Program-made: the position numbers and the translations under genes
The notes under the pieces: generated by a model
Seen by the model: the letters and a program-made list of their open reading frames with translations, nothing else
Database searches by the model: none
What the model was told of the DNA's origin: nothing
Assembly (NCBI GenBank): GCA_016716325.1
Contig: JADJWO010000001.1
Coordinates: 682,001 to 746,000 of the forward strand
Length of the DNA: 64,000 nucleotides
Source of the DNA: Nitrosomonadales bacterium
Lineage (GTDB): Bacteria; Pseudomonadota; Gammaproteobacteria; Burkholderiales; Gallionellaceae
Reading direction: 5' to 3'
In this document: positions 1 through 8,484 of the stretch, piece after piece
Layout: each line of letters starts with the position of its first letter
How positions within the stretch are numbered: the stretch's first letter is position 1

Positions 1-268
1 CGATGTCCTGGGCACGGTACGGTTGTTCGGCAGGATGTGACCGAGGCCGGACCTCGAGCGCGTCCCCGCCCCAGACCTTCTGTTTCGGTGTGGCCGATTC
101 GCCGTTCAGGCTGACTTGTTGCTGCACGATCCATTCCTGCAGACGGCTGCGCGAATATTCCGGCAACAATCTGGCCAGAACCTGGTCGAGACGTAGCCCG
201 GCACAATCACCGGGAACCGCGAAATGCAGCACATCGGAAGAATCGGTGTTTACGTTATAATCGCGCAA
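1..268 (-). CDS. rluD: RluD-type 23S rRNA pseudouridine synthase, N-terminal fragment
   Basis: The minus strand encodes an open frame that runs off the left edge of the window. It contains an S4-type RNA-binding segment (the stretch beginning RLDQVLARLLPEYSRSRLQ) followed by a beta hairpin with VSLNG, the usual start of RluA/RluD-family enzymes that make pseudouridines in 23S rRNA. The catalytic domain lies outside the window. No ATG is in frame at the 5' end; a TTG at 266-268 is the best candidate and a GTG near 238 is possible. The gene is divergent from bamD, a common arrangement in betaproteobacteria. Family membership is fairly secure; RluD rather than RluC is judged from the context. 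Confidence 0.75.
   Translation of the reverse strand, partial: MRDYNVNTDSSDVLHFAVPGDCAGLRLDQVLARLLPEYSRSRLQEWIVQQQVSLNGESATPKQKVWGGDALEVRPRSHPAEQPYRAQDI
256..261 (+). promoter_or_regulatory. Possible -10 element for bamD
   Basis: A perfect TATAAT lies 26 bases before the bamD start codon. No convincing -35 hexamer is present about 17 bases upstream, where the sequence is already rluD coding sequence on the other strand. The call is tentative. Confidence 0.35.
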
Positions 269-287
269 ATTTTTTCCGGGTCGAGTC

Positions 288-1085
288 ATGCGCCATAGTT
301 TAGCCGTATTCCTGTTGCTTACGTTAACCGCCTGCAGTTTGTTGGAGCCCCTGCCGGACGGTTCCGAACAAACCAGGCAACTATCCGCCGCCGAAATCTA
401 CAATACCGGCAAGGCGGCATTGAACGAGGGCGATTACAGCATTGCAATCAAGCACTTCGAATCCCTGCAAGCGCGCTTCCCCTACGGGCGCTATGCGCAG
501 CAGGCCATGCTGGAAACGGCTTATGCCTATTACCGCCAAGGTGAACCGGAGCCGTCCATTTCCGCTGCCGACCGGTTCATCAAACAATATCCCAACGATC
601 CGCACGTGGATTATGCCTATTACGTAAAGGGGCTGGCCAATTTCAACGGCGAGATCGGCATTCTCAAATCGCTGGGCGGGCAGGATCCGACCGAGCGCGA
701 CCCACGGGCAGCGCAGGAGTCGTTTAACGCCTTCAAGGATCTGGTGACACGCTTTCCAGACAGCAAATACGCGCCCGATTCCAGATTGCGCATGCAGTAT
801 CTGGTGAACGCACTGGCAAAATACGAACTGCATGTCGCCCGCTATTATCTGCGACGCGGCGCTCATATCGCTGCAGCCAACCGGGCGCAAGGTATCCTGT
901 CGCAATATCCGAACAGTCCCTCGACGCGCGACGCCTTGCAGGTTATGGTGCAAGCCTATGACGCCCTGGGCATGACCGACCTGCGCGACGATGCCAAACG
1001 CGTACTGGCCAAAAACAGCGCGCCGGGAAGTGCCGCCTACGATGCCGCCACGACCGGAAAATCCTGGTGGCAATTCTGGAAATGA
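288..1085 (+). CDS. bamD: Outer membrane assembly lipoprotein BamD (ComL)
   Basis: BamD is the essential lipoprotein of the BAM complex, which inserts beta-barrel proteins into the outer membrane together with BamA. The 265-residue protein has a lipoprotein signal ending in the lipobox LTAC (Cys16), followed by TPR-like helical repeats over about residues 35-230, including the family-typical phrases RFPYGRYAQQA and RFPDSKYAPDS. Length agrees with the family. The start ATG follows directly after the rluD divergent region. The stop codon overlaps the start of the next gene (ATGA), so the two are probably translated together. Confidence 0.93.
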   Translation: MRHSLAVFLLLTLTACSLLEPLPDGSEQTRQLSAAEIYNTGKAALNEGDYSIAIKHFESLQARFPYGRYAQQAMLETAYAYYRQGEPEPSISAADRFIKQYPNDPHVDYAYYVKGLANFNGEIGILKSLGGQDPTERDPRAAQESFNAFKDLVTRFPDSKYAPDSRLRMQYLVNALAKYELHVARYYLRRGAHIAAANRAQGILSQYPNSPSTRDALQVMVQAYDALGMTDLRDDAKRVLAKNSAPGSAAYDAATTGKSWWQFWK

Positions 1086-1627
1086 AATTCTGCCCATCAT
1101 GCGGAGCTGCGGTCGAGTTTCGCATCCCGGATGATGACAACCGTCCGCGGCATATCTGCAGCGCCTGCGGCACCATTCATTACCAGAATCCCAAGATGGT
1201 GATTGCCGCCATCCCAGTCTGGGATGACAAGGTATTGCTGTGCCGCCGCGCCATCGAACCGCGCCACGGCCTGTGGACCCTGCCCGGCGGCTTCATGGAG
1301 AATGGCGAGACCACTGCCGAAGCCGCCATCCGCGAAACGCTGGAAGAAGCCAACGCGCGCATCGAGATCGGCGAACTGTTCTCGATGTACAGCCTGCCCT
1401 ATATCAACCAAGTACATCTTTTGTTCCGCGCCCGCCTGCTCGACCGGGACTTCGGGCCGGGCCCGGAAAGCCTTGAGGTTGGGCTGTTCGGCGAAGCGGA
1501 GATTCCCTGGGGCGAGATCGCCTTCCGGCCGATCCGGTTCAGTCTGGAACATTATTTTGCGGATCGTCGCAAAGGCCATTTCGGCTTCCACAGCGGCGAA
1601 CTTGCCGCGCCACCCGCAGCCGGGTGA
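1082..1627 (+). CDS. NUDIX hydrolase with N-terminal zinc ribbon
   Basis: This 181-residue protein has a four-cysteine zinc ribbon (Cys4, Cys7, Cys26, Cys29) followed by a NUDIX domain. The NUDIX box runs from Gly70 to about residue 92 with Glu76, Arg84, Glu85, Glu88 and Glu89, the metal-binding acidic set. The glycine that usually follows is Asn91. The layout resembles NADH pyrophosphatase (NudC) and its ADP-ribose/NAD-type relatives, but the protein is shorter than NudC and its substrate cannot be read from sequence. The start chosen is the ATG that overlaps the bamD stop; an earlier in-frame codon at 1067 would lie inside bamD. Confidence 0.85.
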   Translation: MKFCPSCGAAVEFRIPDDDNRPRHICSACGTIHYQNPKMVIAAIPVWDDKVLLCRRAIEPRHGLWTLPGGFMENGETTAEAAIRETLEEANARIEIGELFSMYSLPYINQVHLLFRARLLDRDFGPGPESLEVGLFGEAEIPWGEIAFRPIRFSLEHYFADRRKGHFGFHSGELAAPPAAG

Positions 1628-1693
1628 AGGCTATTTCCGGAACCGGACAAACCCCCTATAATCGCCATCAATCCAAGCAATACAGACGACACA

Positions 1694-2551
1694 ATGAACC
1701 GCATCCTGATCGCACTCGCCGCCATCGCATTGACCGGTTGCGCCTCCACCCACGGCAGCAACCCGGCCGATCCGATGGAGTCTTTCAACCGTGGCGTATA
1801 CCAATTCAATGACACGCTGGACAAGGCCATCGCCAAACCGGTCGCACAAGGCTACAAGACAGTAATGCCGGAACCCGGCCAGATCATGGTAAGTAATTTC
1901 TTCTCCAATCTGGACGATGTCATCGTCACCGCCAACGACCTGCTGCAGTTCAAATTCTCCCAGGCGGCCTCGGACGGTTCGCGTTTCCTGTTCAACACCA
2001 CATTCGGAGTGTTCGGACTGATCGATGTCGCCAATCGACTGGAAAAACACAACGAAGATTTCGGCCAGACGCTCGGATACTGGGGGGTCGGCAGCGGACC
2101 CTATATTGTATTGCCCATACTCGGGCCGAGCACGTTGCGCGATGGAGCCGGGCTGTATATGGACAGCCGTCCGAGCAAGCTGCGCCGTATCACCCATATG
2201 CGCACCCGCAACCAGATGTACGTGAGCAAGGCGATCAGCCGGCGCGCCCAGTTGCTGGATCAGGAAAAGGTACTGGACGAAGCGGCGCTGGATCGCTACG
2301 CGCTGATCCGCGATGCCTACCTGCTACGCCGCCAAAGTCTGGTATACGACGGCAGTCCGCCGCGCGACGAATACGACGAATGGGAAGACGAAATAGACAG
2401 CGAGCAGGTGCCGATCCCGCATACGCCGTCCGCACAGCGCGACCCTGTTCCTGTACCGAAAACAGCCGAAAACTCGACGACCCCATCGGCGACTGCCGGG
2501 CATCACGGCATCTTCAAAATGTGGTTTGCACGGAATTCCGGCATACGCTGA
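1694..2551 (+). CDS. mlaA: Outer membrane lipoprotein MlaA (VacJ)
   Basis: MlaA works at the outer membrane, removing misplaced phospholipids from the outer leaflet and passing them to periplasmic carriers of the Mla pathway. The 285-residue product starts with a lipoprotein signal ending LTGC (Cys16), followed by the VacJ domain with the conserved phrases DPMESFNRGVYQFND near residues 25-40 and the YWGVGSGPYIVLPILGPS motif near residue 130. The C-terminal tail is Pro-rich and low in complexity. It is separated from bamD-nudix by 66 bases and ends at a strong terminator. An MCE/Mla-like cluster lies 9 kb away on the other strand. Confidence 0.92.
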   Translation: MNRILIALAAIALTGCASTHGSNPADPMESFNRGVYQFNDTLDKAIAKPVAQGYKTVMPEPGQIMVSNFFSNLDDVIVTANDLLQFKFSQAASDGSRFLFNTTFGVFGLIDVANRLEKHNEDFGQTLGYWGVGSGPYIVLPILGPSTLRDGAGLYMDSRPSKLRRITHMRTRNQMYVSKAISRRAQLLDQEKVLDEAALDRYALIRDAYLLRRQSLVYDGSPPRDEYDEWEDEIDSEQVPIPHTPSAQRDPVPVPKTAENSTTPSATAGHHGIFKMWFARNSGIR

Positions 2552-2566
2552 TTCCACCCGCCACAC

Positions 2567-2595
2567 AAAAAAGGCCTGCGCTATGCAGGCCTTTT
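2567..2595. terminator. Bidirectional Rho-independent terminator
   Basis: A GC-rich stem with arms GGCCTGC (2573-2579) and GCAGGCC (2585-2591) is flanked by an A run on the left and a T run on the right. It can therefore end transcription from mlaA (plus) and from htpX (minus), which converge here. Confidence 0.85.
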
Positions 2596-2614
2596 CGTTT
2601 GAGCCGAGGCGCGG

Positions 2615-3499
2615 TTATGGACGCGCCGAGCGCAACGCCTCGATGCGCTCGTCCAGCGGCGGATGGGTCATGAACAGTTTGGCAAAACCGTGTCCGCCGG
2701 AGATGCCGAACGCGGCCATCTGTTCCGGCAGGGTGGCCTGTTCGTGGTTGATCTTCAGGCGTTCCAGCGCGGCGATCATCTTCTCGCGCCCGGCCAGGCT
2801 CGCACCACCGGCGTCGGCACGGAACTCGCGCTGGCGCGAGAACCACATCACGATCACGCTGGCCAGCACGCCCAGCACCAGTTGCGCGGCAATCTCCGCC
2901 ACGAACATGCCGATGCCCGGGCCGCTGCGCCCGTCGTTCTTGAGCAGCACGCGATCCACAAAAAATCCGAACAGCTTGGACAGGAAGATCACGAAGGTAT
3001 TGACCACGCCCTGGATCAGCGCCAGAGTTACCATGTCGCCGTTGGCGACGTGGCTGACTTCGTGCGCCAGTACCGCCTCAGCCTCATCCCGGCTCATGTT
3101 GCGCAACAGCCCGGTGCTGACCGCCACCAGCGCATCGTTGCGGTTCCAGCCGGTGGCGAACGCGTTCACGTCCGGCGCGTCATAGATCGCCACCTCCGGC
3201 ATGCCGATACCTGCCGAAAGCGCCTGGCGCTTCACGGTATCCACCAGCCAGCGCTCGGTCGGATCGCTCGGATCCTCGATCACATGCGCCCCGACCATGC
3301 GCTTGGCCGACCACTTGGACATCGCCAGCGAGACCAGCGAACCCGCAAAACCGATCACGGCGGACAGCACCAGCAGCGCGCCAAAGTCGATACCGCCGCT
3401 CTCGGTCAGCCAGCGATCCACACCCAGCAGGCGCAAGGTGACGCTGATCACGGCGATCACGGCCAGGTTGGTCAATAAGAACAGGAAAATCCGCTTCAT
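2615..3499 (-). CDS. htpX: Membrane zinc metalloprotease HtpX
   Basis: HtpX is an inner-membrane M48 protease that degrades misfolded membrane proteins alongside FtsH. The 294-residue protein has two N-terminal membrane helices (about residues 3-22 and 38-60), the zinc motif HEVSH (146-150) and two further hydrophobic segments near 155-215. The conserved [14 protein letters not shown] stretch supplies the third zinc ligand. Of several possible starts the ATG giving [11 protein letters not shown] matches the family N-terminus; the frame extends 24 bases further upstream without family support. It stands alone, convergent with mlaA. Confidence 0.93.
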   Translation of the reverse strand: MKRIFLFLLTNLAVIAVISVTLRLLGVDRWLTESGGIDFGALLVLSAVIGFAGSLVSLAMSKWSAKRMVGAHVIEDPSDPTERWLVDTVKRQALSAGIGMPEVAIYDAPDVNAFATGWNRNDALVAVSTGLLRNMSRDEAEAVLAHEVSHVANGDMVTLALIQGVVNTFVIFLSKLFGFFVDRVLLKNDGRSGPGIGMFVAEIAAQLVLGVLASVIVMWFSRQREFRADAGGASLAGREKMIAALERLKINHEQATLPEQMAAFGISGGHGFAKLFMTHPPLDERIEALRSARP

Positions 3500-3835
3500 A
3501 GATTCATCTCTCCATAACATCAAAAAATAGCTGTTCGCAGTTTAGCATCGCGGAACCTCCATACGGGCTATCTGTCGAACCGCGCGATTTCGGCAATCGA
3601 CCACAATCCGCCACGCGGTGGATGTGGGGGAAACATAAAGATTTTCAAGTCCTCCAGCACATAAATTTTGCGCGGACAACCTCGCGATTGCTTGTATTCC
3701 GTCCGATATAATATGCGCCTCTGTGGCAGAAAGATTGAACGTAAGATGAAGAGCGGATTCTGCCGGGCAACCCGCCCGCCTGCCATAGTGGATATATTCG
3801 CCCTGCAGGGTCTCCATTAATCCCGGAACGCGTCC
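3500..3835. other. Intergenic region between htpX and the redox cluster
   Basis: This 336-base spacer between divergent genes holds no convincing ORF. It contains an imperfect inverted repeat at 3601-3627 (arms CCACA and TGTGG around TCCGCC/GGTGGA) and a perfect TATAAT at 3707-3712 on the plus strand, which could be the -10 box of a promoter for the downstream cluster. A good -35 element is not visible. A regulator-binding function for the inverted repeat is possible but unproven. Confidence 0.4.
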
Positions 3836-4528
3836 ATGGACACCGCTTCTGCCCGACCATCCATCCTGAGTATCCGCGACCTGCACCTCCATTTCGATGG
3901 AGGAAAGACCAGGGCGCTCGACGGCGTTGACCTCGACATCGCCGAAGGCGAATTCGTCGCCATCACCGGCCCGAGCGGATGCGGCAAGTCCAGCCTGCTG
4001 AACCTGATCGGCACCCTCGACATGCCAACTTCGGGCGAACTGTTCTTCCGCGGCCAATCCTATTCCGGGATACCCGACCTGGCATTGTTCAGGCGCCGCA
4101 ACATCGGCTTCGTGTTCCAGTCGTTCCACCTGATCCCGACACTGACCACGCTGGACAACGTACTGGTCCCGACCATCGGCACGCCGGACGGCGCGACCAG
4201 CCACCGCGAACGCGCCCGTGAACTGTTACACCAATTGGGCTTGCAGGATCGAATCGGGCACTTCCCGACACAACTTTCCGGCGGCGAGCGCCAGCGTACA
4301 GCCATCGCCCGCGCGATGATCAACAATCCCGCCATGATCCTCGCCGACGAACCGACCGGCAGCCTGGATTCGGCCAATGCCGGCCATGTACTTGACGTGA
4401 TCGCAGGCATGAGGAAGACGACCCCGCTGACCGTGCTGATGGTCACGCACGACCACGGCGTCTCTGCGCGGGCCGACCGCATCATCCCGATGTGCGACGG
4501 CAGGATCGCCGAAAGGATGGCCGCATGA
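3836..4528 (+). CDS. ABC exporter ATPase, LolD/MacB type
   Basis: The product is a 230-residue nucleotide-binding subunit that powers an FtsX-type permease. The Walker A motif GPSGCGKS is at 45-52, the Q loop near residue 95, the signature LSGGERQ at 147-153, Walker B MILADE at 167-172 and the H loop in VTHDHG near 206. It groups by appearance with the LolD/MacB/SalX family, which moves lipoproteins or drives periplasmic events rather than importing solutes. Its stop overlaps the permease start (ATGA). It is the first gene of the tight cluster that ends with two yceI genes, and a separate LolCD pair occurs at 19538-21461. Confidence 0.88.
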   Translation: MDTASARPSILSIRDLHLHFDGGKTRALDGVDLDIAEGEFVAITGPSGCGKSSLLNLIGTLDMPTSGELFFRGQSYSGIPDLALFRRRNIGFVFQSFHLIPTLTTLDNVLVPTIGTPDGATSHRERARELLHQLGLQDRIGHFPTQLSGGERQRTAIARAMINNPAMILADEPTGSLDSANAGHVLDVIAGMRKTTPLTVLMVTHDHGVSARADRIIPMCDGRIAERMAA

Positions 4529-5652
4529 ACCTGTTCGGTTTCGCCGTCGGCAACCTGTACCGCAGACCGGCGCGCACCGTGTTGACCTTGTCCGCCATTT
4601 CGCTCGGCATCGCCGCCATCGTCGCGCTGACCGCCATCGCCTGGGGATTCGAGGCAAGCTGGCAAAAGGCCAACGATGCGCGCGGTACCGACCTGATCGT
4701 GACGCGCCTGGCCAGCCAGAACACCATGCCATCGCCGTTCGTCGCCGACAGGGTACAGCCGGGACTGGCGCAACTCCCGCATGTGCGCGAGGTCGTCGGC
4801 CTGCTGAGCGAGATGCTGACCGTCAGCAACGATGCGCCTCCGGTCTTCGTGTTCGGCTGGGAACACGGCAGCTACCTGTGGGACCACCTGAAACTGGTCG
4901 AGGGGCGCTGGCCGGCCAACCGCGATGAACCGGCCGTCGTGATCGGCGCGCTGGCCTCGGAAATGCTGCACAAGCGTGTCGGCGACACGGTCGAGATCGA
5001 AGGCCAACCATTCGCCGTGACGGGCATCTTCCAGAGCCCGGCGCTGGTCGAGAACGGCGCCCTGCTGATGACGCTGAACCAGGCCCAGCGCGTCACCGAC
5101 AAGCCCGGCAAGGTCAACATACTGAATCTCCGTCTCGACGCACAAATCTCTGAGGCAGATATCCGGGATATCAAGGAACAGGTCGAGAAGAACATGCCCG
5201 GCTTCGTGGCGATCACTTCCGGCGAACTGGTCAGCCAGAACGCCGTGGTACGCATCTCCAAGGCGATGAGCCAGGCCACCATCCTGATCGCCAGCCTGGT
5301 GGGCGCACTGGTGGTGTTCAACACCATGCTGATGAGCATCAGCGAACGCACGCGCGAGATCGGCCTGCTGCTGGCGCTCGGCTGGCAGCGGCGCACCGTC
5401 GTCAAACTGATCGTCAGCGAATCGGCGATCCTCGCGCTGGCCGGGGGGCTGGTCGGCATCGTGCTCGGCATCGGCATCACATGGGGGCTGGAACATGTCG
5501 AACTGATGCGCGGCAAGATCGACGCGGTATTCCCGCTACCCTTCCTGGCCGGGGTGCTCGGCCTGTCCGCGGCCCTCGGCATCTGCGGCGGACTCTATCC
5601 TGCGATCAAGGCGGCACGCCTGCTGCCCTCTCACGCATTGAGGCAGGAATAA
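4525..5652 (+). CDS. ABC transporter permease, FtsX/MacB type
   Basis: The 375-residue protein has one N-terminal membrane helix (about 18-40), a periplasmic MacB-type core domain (about 45-235) and an FtsX domain with three helices near residues 255-370. This is the topology of LolC/E and MacB permeases, which transmit ATPase motion to the periplasm. The start is the ATG overlapping the ATPase stop. The third gene of the cluster encodes a LolA-like protein, so a role in handling an envelope lipoprotein or lipid is plausible but is inference. Confidence 0.87.
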   Translation: MNLFGFAVGNLYRRPARTVLTLSAISLGIAAIVALTAIAWGFEASWQKANDARGTDLIVTRLASQNTMPSPFVADRVQPGLAQLPHVREVVGLLSEMLTVSNDAPPVFVFGWEHGSYLWDHLKLVEGRWPANRDEPAVVIGALASEMLHKRVGDTVEIEGQPFAVTGIFQSPALVENGALLMTLNQAQRVTDKPGKVNILNLRLDAQISEADIRDIKEQVEKNMPGFVAITSGELVSQNAVVRISKAMSQATILIASLVGALVVFNTMLMSISERTREIGLLLALGWQRRTVVKLIVSESAILALAGGLVGIVLGIGITWGLEHVELMRGKIDAVFPLPFLAGVLGLSAALGICGGLYPAIKAARLLPSHALRQE

Positions 5653-5654
5653 CG

Positions 5655-6425
5655 ATGGTCAGACTGTCATGCCTCCTGATGCTGGCATTCTGCTGCGCGC
5701 AGGCCGGTGCCGCACCATCCGATGCGGCGGGGTTGGCTGCCGCGATGCGGCAGGCGCGGCTCTCCGACGGATTCGAGGTACGCATGAGCGTGCAGGTCAC
5801 CGGGGCAGACAAACGCCTCCGCCCACCCTTCAAGATCGCTGTCATCGGCCAGACCGGCAGCGAATGGCAGCGCCTGCTGATGCGCGGCATTTCGCCGAAC
5901 GGGATACGCAACCATTTCTTCGCTGCCGACAACCGCAGCGATGGCACGTTCGACGCCATCGAATACGATGAACACGCCTCGGGCAGCACCGAATATGATC
6001 CACAGGCCGGTCTGTTCGATTCCGGCATGGTCCTCTGGGATATGTTTGCCCCCTGGTGGAACTGGACGGAACAAACCATTGTCGGAACCGACCGGACTTC
6101 TGGGCGCCAATGCGAACTGATCCGTTCTCGCCATGCGAATTCCATTTCACCTGTAAGCGAAGTCGTCAGTTGCGTGGACAGGAAGGAGAGATTGTCCGTC
6201 CGGACGCAATTGTTCGATGCTCGCCACAGGTTGTTGCGGACAATCACGGTGGAACGGTCGGTGCGCAAGGAGTCAGGCATGCTGGCAGCAAAAAAATTGT
6301 CGGTCATCGAAGCCGATGGAAGGATGACCGAACTCGAGGTCTATGCCGGGGATGAACATTACCGCATCACGCCGGCCACCTTTGCACGACTGGATGCGCG
6401 AACCAATGAAAGGAGGCGGAGATAG
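5655..6425 (+). CDS. LolA-like outer membrane lipoprotein-sorting family protein
   Basis: This 256-residue periplasmic protein has a signal peptide ending near Ala20 (AQAGAA). The body matches the LolA-like family often annotated as outer membrane lipoprotein-sorting protein, with the typical phrases LLMRGISPNGIRNHFF, WDMFAPWWNW and RTITVERS near the expected positions. Members commonly sit next to MacB/FtsX-type exporters, as here, where the gene starts two bases after the permease stop. True LolA carries lipoproteins through the periplasm; the cargo of this family is not established. Confidence 0.75.
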   Translation: MVRLSCLLMLAFCCAQAGAAPSDAAGLAAAMRQARLSDGFEVRMSVQVTGADKRLRPPFKIAVIGQTGSEWQRLLMRGISPNGIRNHFFAADNRSDGTFDAIEYDEHASGSTEYDPQAGLFDSGMVLWDMFAPWWNWTEQTIVGTDRTSGRQCELIRSRHANSISPVSEVVSCVDRKERLSVRTQLFDARHRLLRTITVERSVRKESGMLAAKKLSVIEADGRMTELEVYAGDEHYRITPATFARLDARTNERRRR

Positions 6426-6427
6426 GG

Positions 6428-7207
6428 ATGCACGGCCTGAAACGCATGGAAACGACCGAAGACCTGTCCGGCGCATGGTGTAACGCCAACGTCGTGACTT
6501 CCAGCGTCATGGAAGCGATCAGCTTCGTCACACCCGTGCTGGAAAATTTCTTCATCCGCACGGTCGCCGAAGGCCTCGACAAGCAGCGGCTCTCAACTCT
6601 CGACCAGCGCTGCCTGGACTTCATCCGCGAAGAGTCGGCGCATTCCAGCGCGCACCGGAGATTCAACGCATCATTGATCAAATACCTGGGCGGCCCGCCT
6701 CGTGGCCTGGCATTGGTCGAATCCCTGCTGGACGGCGCAATGAAACACCTGTCGCTCTCCAGGCGCCTGCTGCTTGCTGCGGCACTCGAACATTACGCGG
6801 CGGTCTTGTCCAGGGTATACATGGATCACGAACAACGGATGGATATCCGTTCCGAATTCGCACGTGAACTGTTCGGACTGCACGCCCGCGAAGAGCTTGA
6901 TCATTGTTCTGTCGTGTTCGACCTGTGGGTCAGCAAAGGGATCGCCGGCTCTGTCGGACGAACCCTGACCATCCTGTTGATCCTGCTCGCGGGATCCGTT
7001 TACCTTTCGATCTCCACACCTTGGATACTCCATCGCAAGACCGGCAAACAACCGGGAATCACGCTGGCCGCCCTCGCGAGATTTCCGGTCAGGAACCGCG
7101 CGGACATCCATGCCTATTCACCATTACCGGACCTGTTCTCGTTCGTGCGTCGCGACTACCACCCGGACCGGCTGTTCCACGGCGGTCTTGCCGGCACTCA
7201 TTTTTGA
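6428..7207 (+). CDS. Ferritin-like predicted metal-dependent hydrolase (PF10118-like)
   Basis: The 259-residue protein has the ligand pattern of a helical di-iron protein: Glu40, the EESAH pair Glu69/His72, Glu121-His122, and Glu155-Glu156 with His159. This fits the family called predicted metal-dependent hydrolase, whose real reaction is unknown. A hydrophobic helix near residues 178-197 may anchor it to the membrane. It starts two bases after the previous stop and precedes a b-type cytochrome by 23 bases, which suggests a redox or oxygen-linked role. The family assignment is from motif memory and was not checked by search. Confidence 0.7.
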   Translation: MHGLKRMETTEDLSGAWCNANVVTSSVMEAISFVTPVLENFFIRTVAEGLDKQRLSTLDQRCLDFIREESAHSSAHRRFNASLIKYLGGPPRGLALVESLLDGAMKHLSLSRRLLLAAALEHYAAVLSRVYMDHEQRMDIRSEFARELFGLHAREELDHCSVVFDLWVSKGIAGSVGRTLTILLILLAGSVYLSISTPWILHRKTGKQPGITLAALARFPVRNRADIHAYSPLPDLFSFVRRDYHPDRLFHGGLAGTHF

Positions 7208-7230
7208 ATCGACCGATCATCAGGCGCCAC

Positions 7231-7842
7231 ATGTACCAGAAAACCAACCCGATCGAACCTGTCCAGACCGTCAACGTGTGGGACCTGTTCATCCGGATAT
7301 TCCACTGGACGCTGGTCGCCGGCTTCACGACTGCGTTCCTTTCCGGAGAATTCCACTTCCCGCAGGTTCATGCGCTGACCGGCTATCTGCTGTGCGCCTT
7401 GCTGGCGGCCCGGATATATTGGGGATTCACGGGCAGTCCCTATGCGCGTTTCGCTTCTTTCATCTTCCCGCCCCGCGAGACGGTTGCCTATGTCCGCGGA
7501 ATGCTCAAGGGGCATCCCAGACATTACTTCGGACATAATCCGGCAGGCGCGCTGATGGTGTTCGCCTTGCTGGCGACTCTGACCCTGATACTGGCGACGG
7601 GGCTGGTGACCCTGTCGGTGATCGACTTCGAGGGGCCGCTGCTGTTTCTGGCGAACCAGGTCAGCGACGAGTCCAGTTATGCGTTCCGCCGCCTGCACAA
7701 GCTGCTTCCCTATGCGGGACTGGCGCTGGTCGCGCTGCACATCGCGGGCGTGGCGGCCGGCAGCCTCCAGCACAGGGAAAATCTGGTCAAGGCGATGTTC
7801 ACCGGAAAGAAAATGTCGCCATCCGATTCAAACGAAGCATGA
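7231..7842 (+). CDS. Cytochrome b561-type di-haem membrane protein
   Basis: A 203-residue integral membrane protein with four helices and the histidine pattern of bacterial cytochrome b561 (Ni/Fe-hydrogenase b-type subunit family): His in IRIFHWTL near residue 23, His in FPQVHALTGYL near 48, and paired His in helix 4 near HKLLPYAGLALVALH. Such proteins pass electrons between the quinone pool and periplasmic partners. The periplasmic c-type cytochromes encoded downstream are natural partners. The start ATG at 7231 gives the family-typical N-terminus; upstream in-frame sequence overlaps the previous gene. Confidence 0.88.
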   Translation: MYQKTNPIEPVQTVNVWDLFIRIFHWTLVAGFTTAFLSGEFHFPQVHALTGYLLCALLAARIYWGFTGSPYARFASFIFPPRETVAYVRGMLKGHPRHYFGHNPAGALMVFALLATLTLILATGLVTLSVIDFEGPLLFLANQVSDESSYAFRRLHKLLPYAGLALVALHIAGVAAGSLQHRENLVKAMFTGKKMSPSDSNEA

Positions 7843-7852
7843 GGAAGATCAA

Positions 7853-8470
7853 ATGAGGGGAACCCTATTCATCAAGGCCGCCGTATTCTGTGTGGTGGTG
7901 TGGTCAGGCGCCGTATCCGCGCAGGATGGCATGCTCGATCCGCCGCTGTCGTCCGGCGAATACAACAGGAATCTTGAACCGTTCAAGCTGGCAGAAAACG
8001 ACTCCGTGGTGCTGGTCAGGAAACAGCCGCCCGCCCCCGAAGCGAACCTCCCGGCGTTCGAGCCGTCCGCCTTCTCCGGCAGCAAGGTGCACCAGTACCT
8101 CGGCATCGCGACTGCCGTCGCCGCAGCCGCGACATTCCTGACTCATTTCCACCCCTGCGAGGGGCCGAATTGCGGCCCCCAGCCGCCGCGCAGCACGCAT
8201 GGGCAGCATGCGAATCTGGGCAAGGCCACGGCGGCACTGGCGCTGGCGACCGTCGCCAGCGGCCTGTTGACGCATTGGGATGACTTCCACAAGGAAGACG
8301 GCCTCAGCGACCCCGACAATCTGCATGTATTGCTAGGCGTCACGGGCGCGGCACTGATGGCATACGCAATCAACAAGTCGGCGAATTCCACCACAACGCC
8401 GACCAGCCATGCCGCGATGGCGGAACTGGGCGCACTCAACATGATTCTGGCAATCAAATTAACCTGGTAA
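7853..8470 (+). CDS. Uncharacterised four-helix, histidine-rich membrane protein
   Basis: I do not recognise this 205-residue protein. It has an N-terminal signal sequence (cleavage near VSAQ, residue 24), a Pro-rich periplasmic segment to about residue 75, and four hydrophobic helices near 80-98, 119-140, 158-173 and 186-203. Each helix begins with a histidine (His80, His119, His158, His186), with more at helix ends (His98, His100, His141, His146). Helices share an H-x-x-L-G start, so internal duplication is likely. A loop with Cys102 and Cys107 could form a disulfide. The His placement resembles b-haem proteins and the neighbours are cytochromes, so haem binding is a reasonable guess only. 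Confidence 0.7.
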   Translation: MRGTLFIKAAVFCVVVWSGAVSAQDGMLDPPLSSGEYNRNLEPFKLAENDSVVLVRKQPPAPEANLPAFEPSAFSGSKVHQYLGIATAVAAAATFLTHFHPCEGPNCGPQPPRSTHGQHANLGKATAALALATVASGLLTHWDDFHKEDGLSDPDNLHVLLGVTGAALMAYAINKSANSTTTPTSHAAMAELGALNMILAIKLTW

Positions 8471-8484
8471 TGGAGAACTTGAAA

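Noticed and set aside
3..260. Plus-strand frame at the left edge
   Set aside because: It is antisense to the RluD fragment and has no family features, while the minus-strand frame has a clear S4 domain.
3601..3627. Inverted repeat CCACA/TGTGG upstream of the redox cluster considered as a regulator site
   Set aside because: It is imperfect, about 80 bases before the -10 candidate, and no matching regulator is known, so it was only mentioned in the spacer entry.
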